Source of the DNA: Chloroflexota bacterium
GTDB taxonomy: Bacteria; Chloroflexota; Dehalococcoidia; SZUA-161; SpSt-899
Assembly (NCBI GenBank): GCA_018725425.1
Contig: QLUL01000029.1
Location: forward strand, 1 to 9,803
Direction: 5' to 3'
Length of the DNA: 9,803 nt
A model generated the notes under the pieces. It was not told the DNA's origin. It searched no databases and saw only the letters and a program-made list of their open reading frames with translations. Made by a program: the position numbers and the translations under genes. Every line of letters starts with the position of its first letter. The first letter of the stretch is position 1. Below are positions 1 to 6,003 of this stretch, piece by piece.

Positions 1-41
1 AGGTGGCCGACGAGGATGAATATACCCTTTGAAAGGGATGT

Positions 42-64
42 CTCTGTCAAAAGGCTTGACAGAG
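42..64. promoter_or_regulatory. Operator-like perfect inverted repeat over the -35 box
   Basis: CTCTGTCAA (42-50) and TTGACAGAG (56-64) are perfect 9-base reverse complements around a 5-base spacer (AAGGC). The right arm contains the TTGACA -35 hexamer at 56-61, so a dimeric repressor bound here would block RNA polymerase. No regulator gene is in the window, so the ligand and regulator family are unknown. A small RNA hairpin made from an upstream transcript is an alternative, but there is no T-tract after it. Confidence 0.5.
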
Positions 65-85
65 GAGCATGTAGTTGAATATACT
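56..85 (+). promoter_or_regulatory. Sigma70-like promoter for the ABC transporter operon
   Basis: TTGACA at 56-61 is a perfect -35 consensus. TATACT at 80-85 matches the -10 consensus at five of six positions, and the spacer is 18 bases. Transcription would start near 91-93, leaving a leader of roughly 240 bases before the solute-binding protein gene at 331. It is the best promoter match I see upstream of that gene. The call rests on sequence match only. Confidence 0.6.
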
Positions 86-96
86 ACTAGAAAGGG

Positions 97-330
97 CATA
101 AAGCGGAAGCGAGGCTGTTTAAAATCAGCTTTGAGGAGTTGGCAATTTTGGAGCAAAAGTGAACCTGATCGGGACGATTTGAATTGAGGGTGAAGGGGCT
201 CTAAAACTACTTAAAATCGAAGCTAAAATCAAAATTAAACGGCCTCGGAGCAGGAAGGAGGTGATATGATAGGTTGAGGAAAGATAAAACATACGCCGAC
301 ATACCCTAAATTTTAGGAGGAGGCAAAACG
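97..330 (+). other. Non-coding leader of the ABC operon
   Basis: This stretch has no convincing gene. It is purine-rich and A-rich in its second half (190-240). At 256-265 it carries AGGAGGTGAT, near-perfect anti-16S complementarity, directly before a three-codon frame at 266-277. The ribosome site that serves the downstream gene is AGGAGG at 315-320. That site overlaps a short palindrome, CCTAAA (305-310) and TTTAGG (312-317), which could weakly mask it in the RNA. I do not recognise a known riboswitch class here. Confidence 0.4.
266..277 (+). other. Three-codon frame behind a perfect Shine-Dalgarno
   Basis: AAGGAGGTGAT (255-265) matches the anti-Shine-Dalgarno of 16S rRNA over 11 bases. 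Counting from AGGAGG (256-261), it is followed four bases later by ATG ATA GGT TGA. This is either a minimal leader frame that loads ribosomes upstream of the transporter gene, or the ribosome site of a gene that has been lost. No downstream frame in register is open. Confidence 0.3.
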
Positions 331-1911
331 ATGAAAAATAGAATATTGGTCCTGTCAGTGGTAATGTTACTGGCGTTGAGCCTGGTTGCTATCGGTTGTC
401 CGAGGCCGGTCGTAGAGCTGCCAGTGGACCCTAAAATTGGGGGAACACTGGTTATCGTCATCGGGGCGCAGCCGGAAGCTTTGGATACCATCCGCATGGC
501 CTCGTCCCCGGCAGCTACGGTTTCGCAACACATAACAGAACCTCTGGTGTACCTGGGGGTAGATGGTACTCTCAATCCCAGCCTGGCTGAATCCTGGGAG
601 GTCTCGCCCGATGGCCTGGTCTGGACGCTTCAACTGCGTCAGGGTGTGAAGTTCCACGACGGCACCCCGTTTAACGCCGAGGCGGTCAAGTTTAACCTGG
701 ATCGGTTTTTGGACCCGGCAAACCGCGCACCTTTCCGATTCTTGATCGCGGCGATAACCGAGGTGGAGGTCGCGGGCGAGTATAGCGTTCGATTACACCT
801 CCGCGCGCCGTTCGCGCCTATGCTGGCGCACCTATCGCACTCCTTCATTGGGATGCTCAGCCCGACAGCGGTGAAAGCATTGCCAGCGGGAGCGCTCGTT
901 GAGCACCCGGTAGGCACTGGCCCGTTCAAGATAGCGGAGTGGCTCCGTGGCGAGCGTATAGTACTGGAGAGGAACGAGGGCTACTGGGGCAAAGTTCCCT
1001 ATCTCGATGAGGTGATCTTTAAGTTTGTTCCTGAGCCCGGGGCGCGGCTAGCGATGTTAGAGGCTGGCGATGCACATGCAACCATGTTCGTGCCACCAAT
1101 GGATGTCCCCCGTCTGGAGGCAGATCCGGCGATCGATGTCGTCCATCAAACTAGCGTGAGGGTGATCTACATCGGGTTCAACCCCTTTATAGAGCCCTTT
1201 GACGATGTACGGGTGAGGCAGGCCCTCAATTACGCGGTGGATAAACAGGCAATCGTTGAGTTTATCCTCGGCGGCACCGGACGAGCCTCCGATGCCCCCC
1301 TTGTCCCTGCGGTTTTCGGACACCATGCAGCCGGACCCTATGAGTTTAACCCGGAGAGGGCGCGGCAACTTCTAGCTGAGGCTGGCTTTCCCGACGGATT
1401 TAGAACAATTCTCTACCATCCCACAGGAAGATACATGAAGGACGTCGCTGTCATTGAGGCGGTCCAGGCCATGTTGAGGGAGGTGGGCGTCGAGGCAGAG
1501 CTGAGAACCATGGAGTGGGCAGCTTATCTGGCCTTCCTCCGGAAGCCTCCCCAGGAAGCAACCCATCCGATGTATATGCTCGGCTGGGGAACGCCGACCC
1601 TTGATGCCGATTACAGCCTGTTTCCACTGCTTCATTCATCGCAGTGGCCGCCGGCCGGCTGGGCGCTCTCGTTTTACAAGAATGTGGATGTAGATAGGAT
1701 TCTTGACGAGGCACGGATAACTCCTGACCTCACAAGACGGCGTGCGCTGTATAAAGAGGCTATCGAGTTGATCTGGCACGATGCCCCTTGGATATTCCTC
1801 CACGATGAGTTGCAGATCAACGCGGTGCGGACGGGCGTTCACGGCCTCATTCATCACCCGGTCGAGAGGATAGAGGCTTGGGAAGCTTGGATCGAAGCGG
1901 ACGCCAGATAG
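331..1911 (+). CDS. Peptide-type ABC transporter solute-binding lipoprotein (SBP family 5)
   Basis: This 526-residue protein captures substrate outside the membrane and delivers it to the permeases encoded next. Residues 1-22 are a lipoprotein signal peptide: basic K2/R4, a hydrophobic core, then A-I-G before Cys23, the likely lipidated residue. The mature protein has the hallmarks of family 5 binding proteins (dipeptide, oligopeptide, nickel or glutathione type): a GGTL start, LAESWEVSPDG then WTLQLRQGVKFHDG, a GTGPF segment, and FDDVRVRQALNYAVDK. The length is normal for the family. The start is set by AGGAGG at 315-320. A strong stem-loop follows the gene before the permeases. The genes downstream suggest a di- or oligopeptide ligand, possibly with D-residues. 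That is inference, because this family's ligands cannot be read from sequence by eye. Confidence 0.93.
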   Translation: MKNRILVLSVVMLLALSLVAIGCPRPVVELPVDPKIGGTLVIVIGAQPEALDTIRMASSPAATVSQHITEPLVYLGVDGTLNPSLAESWEVSPDGLVWTLQLRQGVKFHDGTPFNAEAVKFNLDRFLDPANRAPFRFLIAAITEVEVAGEYSVRLHLRAPFAPMLAHLSHSFIGMLSPTAVKALPAGALVEHPVGTGPFKIAEWLRGERIVLERNEGYWGKVPYLDEVIFKFVPEPGARLAMLEAGDAHATMFVPPMDVPRLEADPAIDVVHQTSVRVIYIGFNPFIEPFDDVRVRQALNYAVDKQAIVEFILGGTGRASDAPLVPAVFGHHAAGPYEFNPERARQLLAEAGFPDGFRTILYHPTGRYMKDVAVIEAVQAMLREVGVEAELRTMEWAAYLAFLRKPPQEATHPMYMLGWGTPTLDADYSLFPLLHSSQWPPAGWALSFYKNVDVDRILDEARITPDLTRRRALYKEAIELIWHDAPWIFLHDELQINAVRTGVHGLIHHPVERIEAWEAWIEADAR

Positions 1912-1951
1912 CCTGATCGGCTAAATGCATAAAGGAATTAGGTTAACTCGG

Positions 1952-2004
1952 GAAACGGAGAAGCCCTAAAGTTCAATGTGTTTTCACTTTAGGGCTTCCG
2001 TTTC
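1952..2004 (+). terminator. Long stem-loop between binding-protein and permease genes
   Basis: The left arm (GAAACGG at 1952-1958, a two-base AG bulge, AAGCCCTAAAG at 1961-1971) pairs with CTTTAGGGCTT plus CCGTTTC (1987-2004), giving 18 base pairs around a 15-base loop. The tract after it (TTTCTCTTTG) is pyrimidine-rich but not a clean T-run. It may be a partial terminator or an RNA-stabilising hairpin that makes the binding protein more abundant than the permeases, a known arrangement in ABC importer operons. Complete termination seems unlikely because I see no clear promoter in the 44 bases before the next gene. Confidence 0.65.
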
Positions 2005-2048
2005 TCTTTGATTGTCATTGTAGCCGATGAGGGGGTAGGACAGACCAA

Positions 2049-2969
2049 GTGTGGCAGTATATTGTAAGAAGATTGCTCCTGACGATTCCGGTGCTGATCG
2101 GGGTATCGCTGCTTGTCTTTTCGATGGTGCGTTTGATCCCCGGTGATCCGGCGACGGCCATTGCCGGTGTTCATGCCACTCCAGAATTTATCGAACAGAT
2201 CCGAGAAGAGTACGGCCTTGATAAACCCCTACACATTCAGTACAGCATCTTCATGGGTAATCTACTCCGCGGGGATCTCGGCGTATCGGCACGCACCGGA
2301 AGGCCGGTAACCACAGAGATATGGGACACGTTCCCTAACACCGTGGAGTTGACTGTAGCCAGTATGGTGATAGCCTCGCTCATCGGGATCGGCGCCGGGG
2401 TCATCTCGGCAACGAAACGAAACTCCATCTTCGATAATTCAAGTATGCTTGTTGCCCTGTTTGGCGTCTCAATACCTGTCTTCTGGCTGGGGCTGATGCT
2501 GATGTTGCTCTTTGCGGTTATCCTGGGGTGGTTTCCTGCAACAGGGCGGGGGACTATATCGCATCTGATTCTGCCTGCGATCACTCTGGGAACGGCTTCA
2601 GCAGCGATCATCGCCCGCATGACCCGCTCCAGCATGCTCGAGGTGCTTCATCGAGATTTCATCATCACTGCCAGAGCCAAAGGCTTAAGAGAGCAAATCG
2701 TGGTTTACAAACATGCCCTAAAAAACGCCTTAATCCCGGTGGTAACCATCATCGGGCTCCAATTAGGCACCCTCTTGGGCGGTGCGGTTCTCACCGAAAC
2801 CGTCTTTGCCTGGCCCGGGGTGGGTAGATTGATGGTGGACTCGATCATGGCCAGAGACTATCCTGTGGTTCAGGGCGCGGTCTTGTTGCTCGCACTAACC
2901 TTCGTTTTTGTCAATCTTTTTGTGGACATACTCTACTCCTTCCTCGATCCCAGAATACGCTATGAGTAG
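2049..2969 (+). CDS. dppB: Peptide-type ABC transporter permease, DppB family
   Basis: This 306-residue inner-membrane permease forms half of the translocation channel for imported peptides. A first membrane segment at about residues 8-28 is followed by the family's RLIPGDPA segment, then by further membrane segments near 99-121, 133-160, 172-192, 226-250 and 275-298. The cytoplasmic EAA loop that docks on the ATPase is visible at 207-225 (TARAKGL, then HALKNALIP). The C-terminal YSFLDPRIRYE ending is typical of the family and the length is normal. The start is GTG at 2049, supported by GAGGGGG at 2029-2035. The DppC partner begins nine bases after the stop. Family membership is secure; the exact substrate (dipeptide, oligopeptide, other) is not. 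Confidence 0.95.
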   Translation: MWQYIVRRLLLTIPVLIGVSLLVFSMVRLIPGDPATAIAGVHATPEFIEQIREEYGLDKPLHIQYSIFMGNLLRGDLGVSARTGRPVTTEIWDTFPNTVELTVASMVIASLIGIGAGVISATKRNSIFDNSSMLVALFGVSIPVFWLGLMLMLLFAVILGWFPATGRGTISHLILPAITLGTASAAIIARMTRSSMLEVLHRDFIITARAKGLREQIVVYKHALKNALIPVVTIIGLQLGTLLGGAVLTETVFAWPGVGRLMVDSIMARDYPVVQGAVLLLALTFVFVNLFVDILYSFLDPRIRYE

Positions 2970-2978
2970 GACGGCTAA

Positions 2979-3863
2979 ATGGCAGTAGACAGGCCAGTAG
3001 CGAAGCCAAAAGAGTCTGAACAGATCAGTCAATTCCAGGAGGCCCTACGTCGGTTAAATCGTAACCGGATGGCGCTGGTGGGACTGGGGATCATCTCACT
3101 CTTCGTTCTCTGCGCCGCCCTGGCTCCCTGGATTGCCCCGCATGACCCTACCACGACTTCTCTGCGCCACACTCTAGAGGGACCTTCCCTTCAGAATCCC
3201 CTGGGCAGAGATGAGTTAGGCCGCGACAACTTGAGCCGGATCCTGTATGGAGCGAGGATCTCTTTGTCCATCGGGCTAATCTCGGTAGCAATCGGGACAC
3301 TTGTCGGCATTCCCATTGGAGCGATCTCGGGATACTACGGCGGCAAAACGGATTTACTAGTCCAGAGGCTGATTGACATCATGCTGGCCTTCCCGGGAAT
3401 ACTGTTAGCGATTGTGATCGTCAGCACTCTGGGGGTAGGCTTGCCCAATGTGATGATAGCCGTTGGAATAGTCTCTATCCCAATTTACGTGCGTTTAGTT
3501 CGGGGCTCGGTGCTCTCAATTAAGGAACAAGAATATGTCTCAGCGGCCAGGGCCCTCGGCTCGAGCGATCGGCGCATCATCTTCCGGCATATTTTGCCCA
3601 ATTGCCTCGGGCCGATCATTGTTCAATCCACCTTACAGATCGCCACGGCGATCCTCTGGGCTGCTGGACTTGGATTTCTGGGATTGGGAGCGCAGCCTCC
3701 AACTCCAGAATGGGGAACGATGCTAAGTAGGGGAAGGGTTTACCTGAGGGTTGCCCCCCATGTTACCACATTTCCAGGATTAGCCATAGTGCTATCGGTC
3801 CTGGGGTTTAACCTTCTCGGAGACGGCCTGAGGGACGCGCTGGATCCACGCCTGAAACGTTGA
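2979..3863 (+). CDS. dppC: Peptide-type ABC transporter permease, DppC family
   Basis: This 294-residue protein is the second channel subunit. Its cytoplasmic N-terminus is followed by a membrane segment at about residues 32-52, the HDPT segment, and the family signature NPLGRDELGRDNLSRILYGA ahead of the transporter domain. The EAA loop lies at about 188-206 (SAARALG, then RHILPN). The ending, NLLGDGLRDALDPRLKR, is canonical, so the gene is complete. AGGA at 2968-2971, overlapping the dppB stop, is the likely ribosome site, so the two permeases are probably translated together. Most dpp/opp-type operons continue with two ATPase genes. Here the next 480 bases hold only a gene remnant, so the ATPases must be encoded elsewhere or downstream of the window. 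Confidence 0.95.
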   Translation: MAVDRPVAKPKESEQISQFQEALRRLNRNRMALVGLGIISLFVLCAALAPWIAPHDPTTTSLRHTLEGPSLQNPLGRDELGRDNLSRILYGARISLSIGLISVAIGTLVGIPIGAISGYYGGKTDLLVQRLIDIMLAFPGILLAIVIVSTLGVGLPNVMIAVGIVSIPIYVRLVRGSVLSIKEQEYVSAARALGSSDRRIIFRHILPNCLGPIIVQSTLQIATAILWAAGLGFLGLGAQPPTPEWGTMLSRGRVYLRVAPHVTTFPGLAIVLSVLGFNLLGDGLRDALDPRLKR

Positions 3864-3935
3864 ATTAAGCTAACCAAAGGGTTTTCTGAAGATGCTGGGC
3901 TGAGCCGCTGATAAAGGTAGTGTAATCTAAAGTAT

Positions 3936-4148
3936 CTAAAACCATATTGACTTATCAGTGAAGATTGCTGGGGTTCCACCGGTGTGAAGGAAGACCACGT
4001 TTTCGTCACTGCGAAAGCGACTCTTTTTGATCAAATCAATGAGCCCTGCCATCGCCTTGCCAGTATAGACCGGGTCAAGGAGAATTCCCTCTAGCCTGGC
4101 TACCAACTTGATGGCTTCAATACCCTCAGTCCTAGGTATAGCATATCC
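3936..4148 (-). pseudogene. Inverted 3'-end remnant of a D-cysteine desulfhydrase gene
   Basis: Read on the minus strand, 4148 down to 3936 encodes the last 70 residues and the stop of a protein nearly identical to the C-terminus of the intact desulfhydrase encoded at 8344-9330. Landmarks are [29 protein letters not shown] and the SIWF end. A hand alignment against 9118-9330 gives 19 differing bases of 213 with no gaps, about 91 percent identity. Nine codons differ silently and seven change the residue. The codon just upstream (4149-4151) reads as a stop and similarity ends there, so there is no promoter-proximal part and no start. It is a broken paralogue, probably left by a rearrangement. 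Confidence 0.9.
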
Positions 4149-4345
4149 TTATTCCATTGGTGGGCACCCCCGATGGGCATTTATTCCTGAATTGTGAAGC
4201 TGCTCAATCTATCCTTCCTATCGGGATGCTATTGGCGATGCTGTCAAATTCTATCATGACCAAGAGGATTAAGTCCATCACTACCAGCGTGGATGTTGTA
4301 ATCCAGGAGCTACCATGATAAAATTGCTGAAACGAAGGCGGAATC
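4149..4345. other. Gap with no recognisable gene
   Basis: Beyond the desulfhydrase remnant I find no similarity to the other genes here and no long frame. A 22-codon + strand frame ends at 4272 but has no start or ribosome site. Near the right end, AGGAG (4305-4309) precedes a 14-codon frame described separately. No convincing promoter for the serine hydrolase gene is evident. Confidence 0.4.
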
Positions 4346-4359
4346 GTGTCGTTTGCTAA
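4315..4359 (+). CDS. Possible 14-residue basic leader peptide overlapping the hydrolase start
   Basis: ATG at 4315, preceded at a five-base distance by AGGAG (4305-4309), opens a frame for MIKLLKRRRNRVVC that stops at 4357-4359. It overlaps the GTG start of the serine hydrolase gene (4346) in a different frame, and its ribosome site is better than the GAAGGCGG before that GTG. It could couple translation of the hydrolase or be a chance frame. The peptide is strongly basic and matches no family I know. Confidence 0.25.
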   Translation: MIKLLKRRRNRVVC

Positions 4360-5719
4360 GTTAGAAGAGTTTATCTTCGCCAAGATGTCCGAGACCAAAC
4401 TTCCAGGACTCAGCGCGGCCATCGTGAAGGGGGGTGAGGTCGTCTGGGCAAAGGCCTTCGGGTTCCGCGACCTAGAGTGCGGACTTGCCGCAACATCCCA
4501 CACCCTCTACGGGATCGGCTCCGTTACTAAGTCTTTCACCGCTCTGTCCATTATGCAACTGGCAGAGCAAGGAAAGCTGCGTCTGGACGATCCAGTGGGC
4601 AGCTACATGCCGATTGATATCAAGCCGGGAGGAGAAGCTATCCGGATATCCCACCTCATGAGCCACAGTTCCGGCATCCCTGCCCTAGCTTACGCCGAGG
4701 CGGTGATCCGTGGAGCAACCGGTGCAGGAGAGAATTGGTTTCCGATCGCCAGTTGCGCCGATCTCCTCACCTTTATGGCCGATGCTCAAGGGTGGACCCT
4801 CACCCGTCCCGGGGAGCGCTGGTTCTATTTAAACGAAGGCTACGCTCTCCTGGGTTACATTATCGAGAAATGCTCCGGTATGCCCTATGAGAAGTATGTG
4901 CACAAGCACGTGCTGGCGCCGCTGGGGATGGAACGGAGCTTCTTCTGTAAAGATGAGGTAGAGAAGGATCAAGACGCGGCCACGCCGTATATCATCACCC
5001 GCGATGGGGAGAGGAAACCCTCCACCTATCCTTATGGAGGTATCTCCTCCGATGGGGCGCTCATAAGCAGTGTGCTGGACCTCTCCCGATATGTCGCCAT
5101 GTATCTTGGGTGGGGAGAGCACGGCGGCGTCCGCTTGCTTTCACGAAAGTCAGTAGAGGCTATGGAGACTCCGCAGGTCGCCTTACCTTACCAGGGCCCC
5201 TTTGGAAAGGGAAGCTACGGCTACGGCCTTTCGATCACCCCTGATTTCCTGGGGCACAAGCTTGTTGGTCATGGAGGATCAGTACTGGTCGCCACCGCGT
5301 ATATCGGCTTCATTCCAGAACAAGGTGTGGGCATTGCCCTGTTGGCCAATGGAAGCGGCTATTTGCTCTCGCAACTTGGAATGTATGGACTGGCGATCCT
5401 CCTGGAGAAAGACCCGGAGAGTCTCCCGTTTGTGCAAATGGAAAAGGCACTCACCGAGCTCGTGGGCACCTACGAGACCTACAGGGGCACGATGAAGGCC
5501 CAGGTCAAGCGGATGGGCGACTTCCTCACCATTGAGATCAAGGATAAATACAGTGACCTTACGGTTCCACTGGTGCCAGAGGCGATCGAGGAGAACACCA
5601 GGACTTTCTTCACTTTGGAATCAGGGATTAAACTGCCGGTGGAGTTTCGGGTGAACAAGGTGGAGATTGATCTCATCTACGAACGTTATCGCCTGCGCAG
5701 GACTGGAAAACTACTCTAG
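4346..5719 (+). CDS. Class C beta-lactamase-like serine hydrolase
   Basis: This 457-residue enzyme has the penicillin-binding-protein/AmpC-type fold used by D-aminopeptidases, DD-peptidases, esterases and beta-lactamases. The three expected active-site motifs are present: S59-V-T-K62 (nucleophile and general base), Y161-L-N163, and H309-G-G in place of KTG, as in many esterase or peptidase members. LMSHSSGIP (104-112) is another family mark. Residues from about 370 on form a separate C-terminal beta-rich domain starting ELVGTYETYRG. I see no signal peptide, so a cytoplasmic role on imported peptides is plausible. The GTG start at 4346 follows GAAGGCGG; there is no in-frame ATG before the conserved region. 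Its position next to a dipeptide importer, an epimerase and D-residue enzymes favours a D-amino-acid amidase or peptidase over a true beta-lactamase, but this is inference. Confidence 0.88.
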   Translation: MSFAKLEEFIFAKMSETKLPGLSAAIVKGGEVVWAKAFGFRDLECGLAATSHTLYGIGSVTKSFTALSIMQLAEQGKLRLDDPVGSYMPIDIKPGGEAIRISHLMSHSSGIPALAYAEAVIRGATGAGENWFPIASCADLLTFMADAQGWTLTRPGERWFYLNEGYALLGYIIEKCSGMPYEKYVHKHVLAPLGMERSFFCKDEVEKDQDAATPYIITRDGERKPSTYPYGGISSDGALISSVLDLSRYVAMYLGWGEHGGVRLLSRKSVEAMETPQVALPYQGPFGKGSYGYGLSITPDFLGHKLVGHGGSVLVATAYIGFIPEQGVGIALLANGSGYLLSQLGMYGLAILLEKDPESLPFVQMEKALTELVGTYETYRGTMKAQVKRMGDFLTIEIKDKYSDLTVPLVPEAIEENTRTFFTLESGIKLPVEFRVNKVEIDLIYERYRLRRTGKLL

Positions 5720-5729
5720 AGTGCCGTAA

Positions 5730-5744
5730 CTACTGAGCCAGTAG
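5730..5744. repeat. Small hairpin after the serine hydrolase gene
   Basis: CTACTG (5730-5735) and CAGTAG (5739-5744) are perfect complements around AGC, ten bases after the stop codon. The stem is short and has no T-tract behind it, so it is at best a weak terminator or an RNA end-protecting hairpin. Confidence 0.35.
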
Positions 5745-5750
5745 CTGATA

Positions 5751-5971
5751 GCCACAGAGTCCACAGAGAAAATGAAAAGGGATGAACTGACAGAAAGAAT
5801 CATAGGTGCGTGTATCGAAGTCCATAGGATTTTAGGCCCGGGATTGCTCGAATCAGTATACGAAGAGGCACTTTGCCATGAATTCACGCATCGGAATATT
5901 AGCTTTGAGAGGCAAGTTCCGGTAGATGTATTTTATAAGAATCACACTATGATCTCGGTGTGCTCTGTGGC
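5751..5971. repeat. Imperfect inverted repeats bracketing the GxxExxY remnant
   Basis: GCCACAGAG at 5751-5759 is repeated inverted as CTCTGTGGC at 5963-5971. Extending both arms inward to 18 bases (5751-5768 and 5954-5971) keeps 15 matches, with further CACAGAG-like pairing. The 221-bp unit encloses almost the whole truncated GxxExxY gene and ends inside its last codons. The arrangement resembles a small non-autonomous mobile unit, but no transposase and no clear target-site duplication are visible. Confidence 0.5.
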
Positions 5972-5978
5972 TGAATAG
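5772..5978 (+). pseudogene. Truncated GxxExxY-family protein
   Basis: The 68-codon frame opens with the typical start of this small family (usually about 120-130 residues, related to PD-(D/E)XK nucleases, cellular role unclear): [20 protein letters not shown], with the name motif G24-L-L-E27-S-V-Y30. Similarity continues to about residue 56 ([10 protein letters not shown]). After that the normal acidic and lysine-containing nuclease-like core is missing, and the last residues (SVCSVAE) are encoded by the right-hand inverted repeat. The gene therefore seems to have lost its second half by deletion. There is no good ribosome site before its ATG. It has no link to peptide metabolism and looks like an inserted, decayed element between the hydrolase and epimerase genes. 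Confidence 0.8.
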
Positions 5979-6003
5979 TCACGCGTAACCTGAGAAAGGA
6001 TAC

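Larger units (their letters stand above)
17..96 (+). repeat. Two direct copies of TGAATATAC-N5-GAAAGGG
   Basis: The motif TGAATATAC, five variable bases, then GAAAGGG occurs at 17-37 and again at 76-96, exactly 59 bases apart. All 16 fixed positions match. In the first copy the variable bases (CCTTT) make a CCCTTT-G-AAAGGG palindrome at 25-37; in the second they are TACTA. The second copy supplies the -10 box of the promoter called at 56-85. It could be a pair of regulator binding sites, a doubled promoter core, or the remains of a 59-bp tandem duplication. Similarity between the motifs is too weak to choose. Confidence 0.55.

Noticed and set aside
16..78. A 20-residue frame starting at ATG 16
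   Set aside because: It covers the promoter and palindrome, has no ribosome site and resembles no known protein.
3740..4009. An 89-codon minus-strand frame overlapping the desulfhydrase remnant
   Set aside because: It is in a different frame from the remnant's real protein similarity and overlaps the end of dppC.
4207..4272. Short + strand frame reading IYPSYRDAIGDAVKFYHDQED before a stop
   Set aside because: It looks protein-like and could be the tail of a lost gene, but it is too short to assign and is preceded closely by a stop with no start.
4346..5719. Antibiotic-resistance beta-lactamase
   Set aside because: It has SxxK and YxN but HGG instead of KTG, no signal peptide, an extra C-terminal domain and peptide-metabolism neighbours.
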